From Nocardiopsis sp. YSL2 (GTDB lineage: Bacteria; Actinomycetota; Actinomycetes; Streptosporangiales; Streptosporangiaceae), in the NCBI RefSeq assembly GCF_030555055.1, contig NZ_JAMOAO010000001.1, positions 2,542,001-2,606,000 of the forward strand: a stretch of 64,000 nucleotides of DNA. The letters are read 5' to 3'. Under the pieces are notes generated by a model. That model was given only the letters and a program-made list of their open reading frames with translations. It did not search any database and was not told where the DNA came from. Of this stretch, positions 1-8,724 are shown piece after piece. Every line of letters begins with the position of its first letter. The first letter of the stretch is position 1. The position numbers were made by a program, and so were the translations under genes.

Positions 1-232
1 CGATCCTCGACCGGTAGGACTCCAGGGCACTCCCCTCCTCCGGTTCGGGATCCTCCACCTTGAGGACCAGGTCGGCGTCCGAGACGACACCGATCACGCG
101 GTGGTCCGCGTCCACGACGGGCAGCGCGCTGAACCCGTTCGTGCGCATGACGACCGCGATCTCCTTGAACTTCGCGTTCTCCGACGCGGAGACGACCCGT
201 GGGGACATCAGGTCACCGACCCTGCTCGTCAT
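1..232 (-). CDS. CBS-domain protein (partial, C-terminus off window)
   Basis: The frame opens at an ATG (complement of 230-232) and runs off the left edge, so only about 77 N-terminal residues are visible. It begins MTSRVGDLMSPRVVSASENA and continues with a segment of the type ALPVVDADHRVIGVVSDADL, a typical CBS motif (beta-strand, D-x-x-x-x-x-G-V-V-S-D-x-D-L). CBS pairs bind adenosine nucleotides and regulate an attached or partner protein. Small stand-alone CBS proteins of this kind are common in actinomycetes, often in stress or dormancy contexts. The partner cannot be inferred from this fragment. The family call is solid and the function is unknown. Confidence 0.8.
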   Translation of the reverse strand, partial: MTSRVGDLMSPRVVSASENAKFKEIAVVMRTNGFSALPVVDADHRVIGVVSDADLVLKVEDPEPEEGSALESYRSRI

Positions 233-411
233 CGCCGCACCTCCGTGGCCGCCGCTCTCACCACGAGCCTGACCCCACGGCCCCGTCGGCGGGAAGGAGC
301 GGACGTCCCTCGGTCCTGGACCGTTCGGCCCCGAAGCGGGTCGAGGTGTCGACACGACGACCTGGTGACACGGCGATACGGCGACCTGGCGACAGGTCGA
401 CCGGCGGGCGG

Positions 412-1359
412 TCAGGCCGCGCCGCGGAAGGTGCGCCGGTAGGCGACCGGGGAGACGCCGATCGCCGCGTGGAGGTGCTGGCGCAGGGACGTTCCCGTGG
501 CGAAGCCCACCTGGGTCGCGATCTCGTCCACCGGGAGGTCGCAGGACTCCAGCAGGTGCCGCGCACGTTCGACGCGCTGGCGGATCAGCCAGCGACCGGG
601 GCTCGTCCCGACCTCGTCGTGGAAGCGGCGGGAGAAGGTGCGCGCGCTCATGCGGGCGTGGGCGGCCAGGTCGGCCAGGGACAGCGGTTCGTGCAGGCGC
701 TCCAGCGCCCACTGGCGGGTGGCGGAGGTCCCGTCGTCGGGCGCTTCCGGGACCGGCCGCTCGATGTACTGGGCCTGACCTCCGTCACGCCAGGGCGGCA
801 CCACGCACACGCGCGCCACGTGGTTGGCGACCTCGCTGCCGTGATCGGCGCGGATCAGGTGCAGGCACACGTCCACACCGGACGCGGCACCCGCCGAGGT
901 CAGCACGTCGCCGTCGTCGACGAACAGCACGTCCGGGTCCACGTCCACGTTCGGATACCACCGGCGGAAGACGTCCGCCAGGCACCAGTGGGTGGTGGCG
1001 GGCCGGCCGTCCAGGCGGCCCGCGGCGGCGAGCACGAAGGCGCCCGTGCAGATGGACACCACGCGGGTTCCGGGGCGGATCCGCGCCAGCGCGGAGGCGA
1101 GGTCCGGGGACAGCTCGCGCTCGATCCTGGCGGAGTCATAGGGCGGGATCACCACGGTGTCCGCGGTGCCCAGTAGCTCGGACCCGTGCTCCACGGTGAG
1201 CGAGAAGTCGGCGTTGGTGACCACCGGCCCGCCGTCGACGGAACAGGTGAGGACCTCGTAGCGCCCCTCGGCGCATCCGAAGACGCGGTTCGGGATGCCC
1301 AGTTCGAACGGGTACACCCCGGCCAGGGCGAGGACGACGACTCTATGGGGACGCGACAT
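412..1359 (-). CDS. GlxA/FtrA-type transcriptional regulator (DJ-1/PfpI domain + AraC HTH)
   Basis: 315 residues, a usual length for the GlxA subfamily. Residues about 5-180 form a DJ-1/PfpI-like class I glutamine-amidotransferase fold, with the VVSICTGAFVLAAAG elbow carrying the Cys. Residues about 215-315 form a double AraC helix-turn-helix (LADLAAHARMSARTFSRRF, then VDEIATQVGFATGTSLRQH). Such proteins sense a small ligand with the first domain and bind DNA with the second. The gene is divergent from the quinone reductase at 1429. An imperfectly spaced inverted repeat, GGCAA-TC-TTGCC, lies between them at 1381-1392, so control of that neighbour and of itself is a reasonable inference. The ligand is unknown. 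Confidence 0.88.
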   Translation of the reverse strand: MSRPHRVVVLALAGVYPFELGIPNRVFGCAEGRYEVLTCSVDGGPVVTNADFSLTVEHGSELLGTADTVVIPPYDSARIERELSPDLASALARIRPGTRVVSICTGAFVLAAAGRLDGRPATTHWCLADVFRRWYPNVDVDPDVLFVDDGDVLTSAGAASGVDVCLHLIRADHGSEVANHVARVCVVPPWRDGGQAQYIERPVPEAPDDGTSATRQWALERLHEPLSLADLAAHARMSARTFSRRFHDEVGTSPGRWLIRQRVERARHLLESCDLPVDEIATQVGFATGTSLRQHLHAAIGVSPVAYRRTFRGAA

Positions 1360-1380
1360 GGCACGATCCTATCGAAAAAC

Positions 1381-1392
1381 GGCAATCTTGCC
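1381..1392. promoter_or_regulatory. Candidate operator between glxA-type regulator and quinone reductase
   Basis: GGCAATCTTGCC is a 5-2-5 inverted repeat lying in the 69-base space between two divergent genes. It sits 22 bases from the regulator start and 37 bases from the reductase start. That position suits shared repression or activation. The assignment to the regulator is inference only. Confidence 0.3.
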
Positions 1393-1428
1393 ATGGCCGT
1401 GGCGCGGAGTCTCGGCCAGGCTTGAGCC

Positions 1429-2394
1429 ATGAACGAGAACACGAACGACGCCCCCACCATGCGCGCCATCAGCCAGGACGTCCACGGCGGCCCCGAGGTC
1501 CTCACCGAGACCACCGTGCCCCGGCCGGCCCCCGGCCCCAGCCAGATCCTGGTCGCCGTCCACGCCGGCGGCCTGAACCCCACGGACTGGAAGCACCGCG
1601 CCGCCGGCCTGTTCCTCGATCGGCTTCCGCTGGTCCTGGGCTGGGACGTCTCCGGCGTCGTCGAGGCCGTCGGCTACGGCGTCACCATCTTCAAGCCGGG
1701 CGACCGGGTCTTCGGCATGCTCCCCTACCCCCACGGAGTGGGAGCGCACGCCGAGTACGCCGTCGGGCCCGCCCGCGCGTTCACCCACAAGCCGGACGGC
1801 ATCGACCACGTTCAGGCCGGTGCGCTTCCGCTCGCCGCGCTCACCGCCTACCAGGCGCTGGTCGACACGGCCGGTGTCGGGAACGGGACACGGGTCCTCG
1901 TGCACGCCGCGGCCGGCGGTGTGGGCCACCTCGCCGTGCAGATCGCCAAGGCCCGCGGGGCCCACGTCATCGGCACGGCCAGTGCCGGCAAGCACGACTT
2001 CCTGCGCGAGCTCGGGGCCGACCAGGTCGTGGACTACCGCAACGAGGACTTCACCGAGGCCGTCGAGGACGTCGACGTCGTCCTGGACCCGCTCTCGGGC
2101 GAGACCCGCACACGCTCGCTGGACGTCCTCAAGCCCGGCGGAGTCCTGGTGTCACTGCTGCCCGGCCAGGACCCGGACGAGGCGGAGCGGGCGGCCCGCC
2201 TCGGCGTGCGGGTGGAGACGCTCCTGGTCGAGGCCGACCACGCGGGCATGGCGGCGATCGCCGCCCTCGCGGACGAAGGGCGGCTGCGGGCCCACGTCCA
2301 GGCGACGTTCCCGCTCGCCGAGGCCGCCAAGGCCCACGCCCTGGGCGAGACCGAGCGGACCACGGGCAAGATCGTCCTGGTCGTGCGGGACTGA
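1429..2394 (+). CDS. NADP-dependent quinone oxidoreductase, zinc-free MDR family
   Basis: 321 residues, the normal size for the medium-chain dehydrogenase/reductase quinone-reductase branch. The N-terminal GroES-like fold (GGLNPTDWKHRAAG, LGWDVSGVVEAVG) is followed by a Rossmann NADP-binding fold with the glycine-rich AAAGGVGHLAVQIAKARG. The catalytic-zinc ligands and the structural-zinc Cys cluster of true alcohol dehydrogenases are not visible, so a zinc-independent quinone or enone reductase is likely. The ATG at 1429 has no strong ribosome site. An in-frame ATG at 1459 (MRAISQDVHG) matches the usual start of the family and may be the real one. It is probably controlled by the divergent GlxA-type regulator. 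Confidence 0.88.
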   Translation: MNENTNDAPTMRAISQDVHGGPEVLTETTVPRPAPGPSQILVAVHAGGLNPTDWKHRAAGLFLDRLPLVLGWDVSGVVEAVGYGVTIFKPGDRVFGMLPYPHGVGAHAEYAVGPARAFTHKPDGIDHVQAGALPLAALTAYQALVDTAGVGNGTRVLVHAAAGGVGHLAVQIAKARGAHVIGTASAGKHDFLRELGADQVVDYRNEDFTEAVEDVDVVLDPLSGETRTRSLDVLKPGGVLVSLLPGQDPDEAERAARLGVRVETLLVEADHAGMAAIAALADEGRLRAHVQATFPLAEAAKAHALGETERTTGKIVLVVRD

Positions 2395-2428
2395 GCACTG
2401 CCGCCGGGGGCGGGCTGCGCCTCCTCCC

Positions 2429-2462
2429 ATCGCCGGGCCCGGCGCGGACCGGGCCCGGCGAT
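2429..2462 (+). terminator. Hairpin terminator after the quinone reductase
   Basis: A perfect 14-bp stem (ATCGCCGGGCCCGG with its complement) and 6-base loop lies 35 bases after the stop codon. It has no T-run, as is common for strong GC hairpin terminators in actinomycetes. Confidence 0.6.
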
Positions 2463-2636
2463 CCGGCGCCGTGGATACACGACGGTGAGCCGAAACTATC
2501 GAAGCCGACATTCCTTTTCCGTCCTACTCCGACACGCGCCCACCACGCCACCACCACCGCCTCCACCTGCGATTCCGCAGACAGAAGAGCCACGGTTTCC
2601 ACCCTCGCAGAGAAGAGCTCTCCCGACCTGCGGGTA

Positions 2637-2666
2637 TTGACGCACACTTCGCGCAAGATCTAATGT
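2637..2666 (+). promoter_or_regulatory. Candidate promoter of the xylanase gene
   Basis: TTGACG (2637-2642) and TAATGT (2661-2666) are separated by 18 bases. This is a good match to the vegetative actinomycete pattern TTGAC-N17/18-TAnnnT, about 63 bases before the chosen xylanase start. The region is much more AT-rich than its surroundings. Confidence 0.5.
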
Positions 2667-2679
2667 CGGGAGTAGTTAA

Positions 2680-2699
2680 TTTCCGAAACATTTCGGAAA
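2680..2699. promoter_or_regulatory. Palindromic operator upstream of the xylanase gene
   Basis: TTTCCGAAA-CA-TTTCGGAAA is a perfect 9-2-9 inverted repeat placed just downstream of the predicted -10, where a bound repressor would block transcription. It resembles the CGAAA/TTTCG palindromes described upstream of Streptomyces xylanase genes and attributed to LacI-family control. The match to a specific regulator is inference. Confidence 0.5.
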
Positions 2700-2728
2700 C
2701 TTATCCCCGCGAGGATTGGAGACCCCCC

Positions 2729-3859
2729 GTGCGACCGATCCGCACCCTTCCCGCACTCCTCACAGCGACCGTTCTGGCGCTCCCCCTGGTGACCGCGGCC
2801 GCCGTCCCCCCGGCGGAGGCCGACGGGCGCACGGCCGCACCCGCCGCCGCGTGGCACCACCGGCTGCGCGACGCGGCGCCCGAAGGAACGGTGATCGGAA
2901 CGGCCGTCGCCGGCGGCGGCCACCACGACAGCCAGGACTACCCCGACCCCTTCACCCACGACCGGCGCTACGTGCGGCTCATGGCCGAGCAGTTCAGCTC
3001 CCTGTCACCCGAGAACCAGATGAAGTGGGAGTACCTGCGCCCCGACCAGGACACCTACGACTTCGCCGCGGCGGACGCCATCGTCGAGTACGCCGAGGCC
3101 AACGACCAGGTCGTCCGCGGGCACACCCTCCTCTGGCACAGCCAGAACCCCGACTGGCTGGAGGAGGGCGACTTCTCGCCGCGGGAGCTGCGCGCACTCC
3201 TGCGCGAGCACATCACCACCGTCGTCGGCCGCTACTCCGGCCGGATCCACCAGTGGGACGTGGCCAACGAGATCTTCCGGGACGACGGGGAGCTGCGGAC
3301 GGAGGAGAACATCTGGATCCGCGAACTCGGCCCGGGGATCGTCGCCGACGCCTTCCGGTGGGCCCACGAGGCCGACCCGTCCGCGGAGCTGTTCCTGAAC
3401 GACTACAACGTCGACGGAATCAATCCCAAGAGCGACGCCTACTACGCCCTCGCCCAGGACCTGCTGGACCAGGGCGTGCCGCTGCACGGCTTCTCCACGC
3501 AGGCGCACCTGAGCCTGCAGTACGGGTTCCCCTCCGACCTGGAGGACAACCTGCGGCGCTTCGACGAGCTCGGCCTGAACACGGCCATCACCGAGCTCGA
3601 CGTGCGCATGGCGCCGGACGGGCGCAACCGGCCGAGCAGGGCCCAGCTCGTCCAGCAGGCCGACTACTACCGGCAGGCGCTGGAGGCGTGCCTGAACGTG
3701 GAGGGGTGCCGTTCCCTCACCATCTGGGGGTTCACCGACAAGTACTCCTGGGTGCCGCACTTCTTCGAGGACGAAGGGCACGCGACGGTCATGACGGACC
3801 GCTTCCAGCGCAAGCCCGCCTTCTACGCGCTGCTCCACACCCTGGCCGACGCCCGCTAG
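2729..3859 (+). CDS. Secreted endo-1,4-beta-xylanase, GH10
   Basis: 376 residues from a GTG at 2729, which gives a textbook signal peptide (basic VRPIRT, hydrophobic core ALLTATVLALPLV, AEA-type cleavage region near residue 30). An upstream in-frame ATG at 2663 would place 22 non-signal-like residues in front and overlap the promoter, so it was rejected. The mature part is a single GH10 TIM barrel. The acid/base Glu is in WDVANEIF (about E181) and the nucleophile Glu is in ITELDVRM (about E289). Substrate-binding signatures NQMKWEYLRP and GHTLLWHSQNPDW are also present. It hydrolyses internal xylan bonds outside the cell. No carbohydrate-binding module is attached. It faces a secreted CE4 deacetylase, suggesting joint action on acetylated xylan. 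Confidence 0.93.
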   Translation: MRPIRTLPALLTATVLALPLVTAAAVPPAEADGRTAAPAAAWHHRLRDAAPEGTVIGTAVAGGGHHDSQDYPDPFTHDRRYVRLMAEQFSSLSPENQMKWEYLRPDQDTYDFAAADAIVEYAEANDQVVRGHTLLWHSQNPDWLEEGDFSPRELRALLREHITTVVGRYSGRIHQWDVANEIFRDDGELRTEENIWIRELGPGIVADAFRWAHEADPSAELFLNDYNVDGINPKSDAYYALAQDLLDQGVPLHGFSTQAHLSLQYGFPSDLEDNLRRFDELGLNTAITELDVRMAPDGRNRPSRAQLVQQADYYRQALEACLNVEGCRSLTIWGFTDKYSWVPHFFEDEGHATVMTDRFQRKPAFYALLHTLADAR

Positions 3860-3885
3860 GGCACGCGCCCCGGCCCGGATCGGCG

Positions 3886-3926
3886 GCGGGGTCCGGCGCC
3901 TCCTGTCCGGAGGAGCCGGACCCCGC
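3886..3926. terminator. Bidirectional hairpin between xylanase and deacetylase genes
   Basis: GCGGGGTCCGGC pairs with GCCGGACCCCGC, extended by a one-base mismatch and CCTCC/GGAGG, around a 5-base loop. It lies between two convergent genes (stops at 3859 and 3951) and can serve both. Confidence 0.6.
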
Positions 3927-3950
3927 ACGTCCCGGCGCCGCGGCTCCGCG

Positions 3951-4664
3951 CTACGCGCGCACCGCGGGCACCGCGGGCAGGGTGAAGCGCCAGCCGTCGG
4001 CCTGGAACTCGGGGACGACCAGCTCCACGGCCTCGACGGTCTGGCTCCGGTCGCCCATACCGTCGTGCATCAGGACCACCGACCCCGGCTCGATCCCCGT
4101 CCGCAGCCGTTCGACCAGCACGTCGGTACCGGGCGGGTCCCAGTCGACCACGTCCAGGCTCCAGCCCAGCGGCTGCAGGTCCAGGTCGGCGGCCACCTGC
4201 GGCGTGCCGCCCCAGGAACCGTAGGGCGCGCGGAAGTAGGGGATGTCGGCGCCGGGCACGGCCTCGTGGATGGCGTCGTTGGTCGCCGCCAGGTCCCGGC
4301 GGACCTCGTCCGGCCCCCAGCCGGCCATGTCGTCGTGGTCCATCGTGTGGTTGCACAGGACGTGGCCCTCGGCCACGATCCGCCGGACGATGTGCGGATG
4401 CCGCCGCACCTGTTCGCCCACCACGCAGAACACGGCCTCGATCCGGCGGTCGCGGAGCACGTCCAGCAGCCGGGGCGTGTGGACCGGGTGGGGACCGTCG
4501 TCGAAGGTCAGGGCCACCGCCCTGCCGCCCTCCCGGGTGGAGTCGACGATCTCCGGTGTGGCGGCGGGCCGCGCGTGGGCCGGGGCCGCCGCGCTCAGGA
4601 CGAGTCCGACGGACAGCACGGCCGTCAGCCAACGGCTCCTCGGGGGTCTGGTCCGCTGGGGCAC
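3951..4664 (-). CDS. Secreted polysaccharide deacetylase (NodB homology, CE4)
   Basis: 237 residues with an N-terminal signal peptide (RTRPPRSRWLTAVLSVGLVL, then AAPAHA). The NodB domain starts at about residue 48 with ALTFDDGPHP (catalytic base Asp and metal Asp). It continues with LCNHTMDHDD, the metal-binding H-x3-H motif, then FRAPYGSWG and a late HD motif (LMHDG). CE4 enzymes remove N- or O-acetyl groups from chitin, peptidoglycan or xylan. The neighbouring GH10 xylanase and a similar palindrome upstream favour acetylxylan as substrate, but peptidoglycan cannot be excluded. The gene is convergent with the xylanase gene. Confidence 0.88.
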   Translation of the reverse strand: MPQRTRPPRSRWLTAVLSVGLVLSAAAPAHARPAATPEIVDSTREGGRAVALTFDDGPHPVHTPRLLDVLRDRRIEAVFCVVGEQVRRHPHIVRRIVAEGHVLCNHTMDHDDMAGWGPDEVRRDLAATNDAIHEAVPGADIPYFRAPYGSWGGTPQVAADLDLQPLGWSLDVVDWDPPGTDVLVERLRTGIEPGSVVLMHDGMGDRSQTVEAVELVVPEFQADGWRFTLPAVPAVRA

Positions 4665-4678
4665 AGGAGTCTCCTCGA

Positions 4679-4691
4679 CCGAAAGTTTCCG
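4679..4691. promoter_or_regulatory. Xylanase-operator-like site upstream of the deacetylase
   Basis: CCGAAAGTTTCCG, 15 bases upstream of the deacetylase start, reads CGGAAACTTTCGG on the coding strand. It is close to the CGAAA-TTTCG palindromes of actinomycete xylan genes and to the 2680-2699 palindrome. A shared regulator is inferred. Confidence 0.3.
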
Positions 4692-4820
4692 CAGATTTTC
4701 GACACAGTTGGGCTTGAACCGTAGAAGGCACCGGGAGGGGAGTCAACGACCCGGCGAGGGCTCGGAGTGTCACCGTCCTGCCGCCGTCCACATGTCGACA
4801 TGGCGACCCGCCGCCGGGGG

Positions 4821-6549
<1,729 letters not shown>

Positions 6550-6596
6550 CGGAACGCGCGGCGCACGGGGTCGCCGCGCCTGCCCTGACCCGCGTG

Positions 6597-6612
6597 ATAC
6601 CCCCCCGGGTGT
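6597..6612. promoter_or_regulatory. Candidate CsoR/CstR operator before the persulfide dioxygenase
   Basis: ATACCCCCCCGGGTGT, followed by GTGATACGGG, lies about 70 bases upstream of the dioxygenase start. It matches the ATACC-C/G tract-GGGT pattern of CsoR-family operators and resembles the site at 6239-6253. Confidence 0.45.
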
Positions 6613-6680
6613 GATACGGGAGGTAGGGAGCGCTCACTCGACGCATGGACCCGCGGGGCGAAGCAAGGAGAGTGATCACG

Positions 6681-8078
6681 ATGGCTTCCGGCATCGACGT
6701 CCAGGTGATCGAGACGTCCTCACTGGGCGACCGCAGTTACCTGGCCACGGACGGCGAAGTGGCGCTGGCGGTCGATCCCCAGCGCGACGTCGACCGCGTC
6801 ATCGCGCTGGCCGGGCGTCTGGGAGTGCGCATCACCCACGTGCTGGAGACCCACCTGCACAACGACTACGTCTCCGGTGGGCTGGAACTGTCGCGGCTGA
6901 CCGGCGCGACCTACGCGATGGCGGCCGACGACAGGGTCTCCTTCCAACGGATGCCGATCGCCGACGGCGACGTGGTGGAGGTCTCCCCGAATCTGCGGGT
7001 GCGTGTCATCGCCACCCCCGGACACACCTTCCACCACCTCTCCTACGCGTTGGAGGGGCCCCAGGGAGTCGAAGGCGTGTTCACCGGAGGTTCGCTGCTG
7101 TTCGGCACCACCGGGCGCACCGACCTGCTGGGCCACGAGCACGCCGAAACGCTGGCCCGCCACCAGCACGCCTCCGCGCACAAGCTCGCCGACCTGCTCC
7201 CCGAAGGCGCGCACGTGTGGCCCACCCACGGCTTCGGCAGCTTCTGCTCGGCCGCCCAGACCGAAGGGGACGCCTCGACCGTGGGGCGGGAGAAGGAGCT
7301 CAACCCGGCGCTGCGCCTGGCCTCCGAGGAGTTCGTCACCGAGACCCTGTCGGGCCTGGACGCCTACCCCGCCTACTACGCCCACATGGGGGTGATCAAC
7401 CTCGACGGCCCCGACCCGGTGGACCTGCGCGCGCCCACCACCGCGGATCCGCTCCAGCTGCGTCGGCGCCTGGACGCGGGTGAGTGGGTCGTGGACCTGC
7501 GCCACCGCAGGGCCTATGTCCGGGCGCACCTGGCCGGCACCGTCAGCCTGGCCCTGGACGGCTCGATGGCCACCTGGCTGGGCTGGATGATCGACTGGGG
7601 AGCCCCGGTCACCCTCCTCGGCGAGAGCACCGAACAGGTCGCGACGGCCCAGCGCGAGCTGGTGCGGATCGGCATCGACCGTGTCGCCGCCGCGGCCACC
7701 GGCGCCCCCGAGGACCTCGCCGCCGCACCCGACCAGGTCCGCAGCATGGACACCGCCGACTTCGCCGCCCTGTCCGCTGCCCTGGAGGGGTCGGCCCCCG
7801 ACGGCCTGCCGGCGCCCGAGGTGGTGCTGGACGTGCGCATGGGCAACGAGTGGAACGCCTCTCACGTCGTCGGCGCCGTGCACATCCCGTTGCCCGAGTT
7901 GCCCCACCGCCTCGGTGAGGTCCCCGACGGAGCGGTGTGGGTCCATTGCGCCAGCGGCTACCGTGCCACCGCCGCGGCCTCGGTGCTGGCCCGCGCCGGC
8001 CGAAGCGTCGTGGTCGTGGACGACGCCTTCGACACCGCGGCCGACCAGGGCGTCCCCATGACCGCCGAACCCGCCTGA
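6681..8078 (+). CDS. cstB: Persulfide dioxygenase-rhodanese fusion (CstB-like)
   Basis: 465 residues from the ATG at 6681, chosen because AAGGAG sits 10 bases upstream. The N-terminal domain (about 1-250) is an ETHE1-type metallo-beta-lactamase with ETHLHNDYVSGG (H58, H60, D62) and ATPGHTFHHL. The middle (about 255-345) is a rhodanese-like domain without an active-site Cys. The C-terminal rhodanese has WVHCASGYRA (C423). This three-part order is that of staphylococcal CstB, which oxidises persulfides to thiosulfate or sulfite. With the CstR-type sensor upstream it forms a sulfide detoxification unit in the cytoplasm. The gene has its own operator and ends at a bidirectional terminator. Confidence 0.88.
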   Translation: MASGIDVQVIETSSLGDRSYLATDGEVALAVDPQRDVDRVIALAGRLGVRITHVLETHLHNDYVSGGLELSRLTGATYAMAADDRVSFQRMPIADGDVVEVSPNLRVRVIATPGHTFHHLSYALEGPQGVEGVFTGGSLLFGTTGRTDLLGHEHAETLARHQHASAHKLADLLPEGAHVWPTHGFGSFCSAAQTEGDASTVGREKELNPALRLASEEFVTETLSGLDAYPAYYAHMGVINLDGPDPVDLRAPTTADPLQLRRRLDAGEWVVDLRHRRAYVRAHLAGTVSLALDGSMATWLGWMIDWGAPVTLLGESTEQVATAQRELVRIGIDRVAAAATGAPEDLAAAPDQVRSMDTADFAALSAALEGSAPDGLPAPEVVLDVRMGNEWNASHVVGAVHIPLPELPHRLGEVPDGAVWVHCASGYRATAAASVLARAGRSVVVVDDAFDTAADQGVPMTAEPA

Positions 8079-8137
8079 ACGACGACGGCTACCCGCCCGC
8101 CGACTGGGCGAGGGTTTCCCGGCCCGTGGACGCGAAG

Positions 8138-8174
8138 GAGCCCTGGTGGACGGTTCACCCGTCCACCAGGGCTC
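8138..8174. terminator. Perfect bidirectional hairpin terminator
   Basis: GAGCCCTGGTGGACGG and its exact complement form a 16-bp stem with a 5-base loop between the convergent cstB-like and HTH genes. There are no long T-runs. Its length and perfection make it the strongest hairpin of the left flank. Confidence 0.7.
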
Positions 8175-8189
8175 GGACACCGGCACGAC

Positions 8190-8642
8190 TCAGTACGGCG
8201 CGTTCTCTCCGCTCACCGGTATGACGGCTCGGATCACCCGGGAGGCCGTCGACTGGGACACTCCGGCCCTGGCGGCCACGGCCCTGGTCGACGGACGTCC
8301 ACCATCGGAGTCGATGCTCTCGGTGATGACCGTGATGACCTGATCCCTGGTGACGGCACGCGGTCGTCCCGGCCGTGGGGCGTCGGTCAGCCCCCTCAAC
8401 CGCCGCTCTGTGAAGCGTCTGCGCCACTTGCGGACCGTGGCCAGGTTCACGCCCAGATCACGGGCGACCTGGCACTGGGACACGGGGACGCCGCCCAGCC
8501 CCGTCCGATCACACAACAGGATGATGCGGGCTCGGAGGACGAGGTCCTGTGACTGCTTGCGCTTTCTGATCCACCCCCTGAGAACCTCACGTTCTTCATC
8601 GCTCAGGTCCAGCGGCTCGAGCTTGGGGCCGGGATGACTCAT
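8190..8642 (-). CDS. IS630-type transposase N-terminal HTH fragment (orphan)
   Basis: 150 residues from the ATG at 8640-8642 (MSHPGPKLEPLDLSDEEREV). Two HTH units are visible: VSQCQVARDLGVNLATVRKWRRRF and PSTRAVAARAGVSQSTASRVI. This is the DNA-binding half of IS630/Tc1-type transposases, which normally run about 350 residues and end in a DDE nuclease. Here the frame stops at SGENAPY and no DDE remnant follows before the terminator at 8138. It is most likely a transposase remnant, less likely a domesticated small regulator. It lies between the sulfur-stress genes and the biosynthetic cluster and may mark an old insertion border. Confidence 0.6.
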   Translation of the reverse strand: MSHPGPKLEPLDLSDEEREVLRGWIRKRKQSQDLVLRARIILLCDRTGLGGVPVSQCQVARDLGVNLATVRKWRRRFTERRLRGLTDAPRPGRPRAVTRDQVITVITESIDSDGGRPSTRAVAARAGVSQSTASRVIRAVIPVSGENAPY

Positions 8643-8724
8643 CAACCATCTCCCTCTGGTTCGTGTGGGGGACGGGCCTGTGGGGGACCCGGTGAAGGAA
8701 GGCATGTCGATGACGGTGCGCCGG

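Noticed and set aside
2663-2728. An upstream ATG as the xylanase start
   Set aside because: It would put 22 polar residues before the signal peptide, and the operator palindrome would fall inside the coding sequence.
8190-8642. The HTH protein as the cluster's pathway regulator
   Set aside because: Its closest resemblance is to the DNA-binding half of IS630 transposases. It has no effector domain and lies beyond the exporter.
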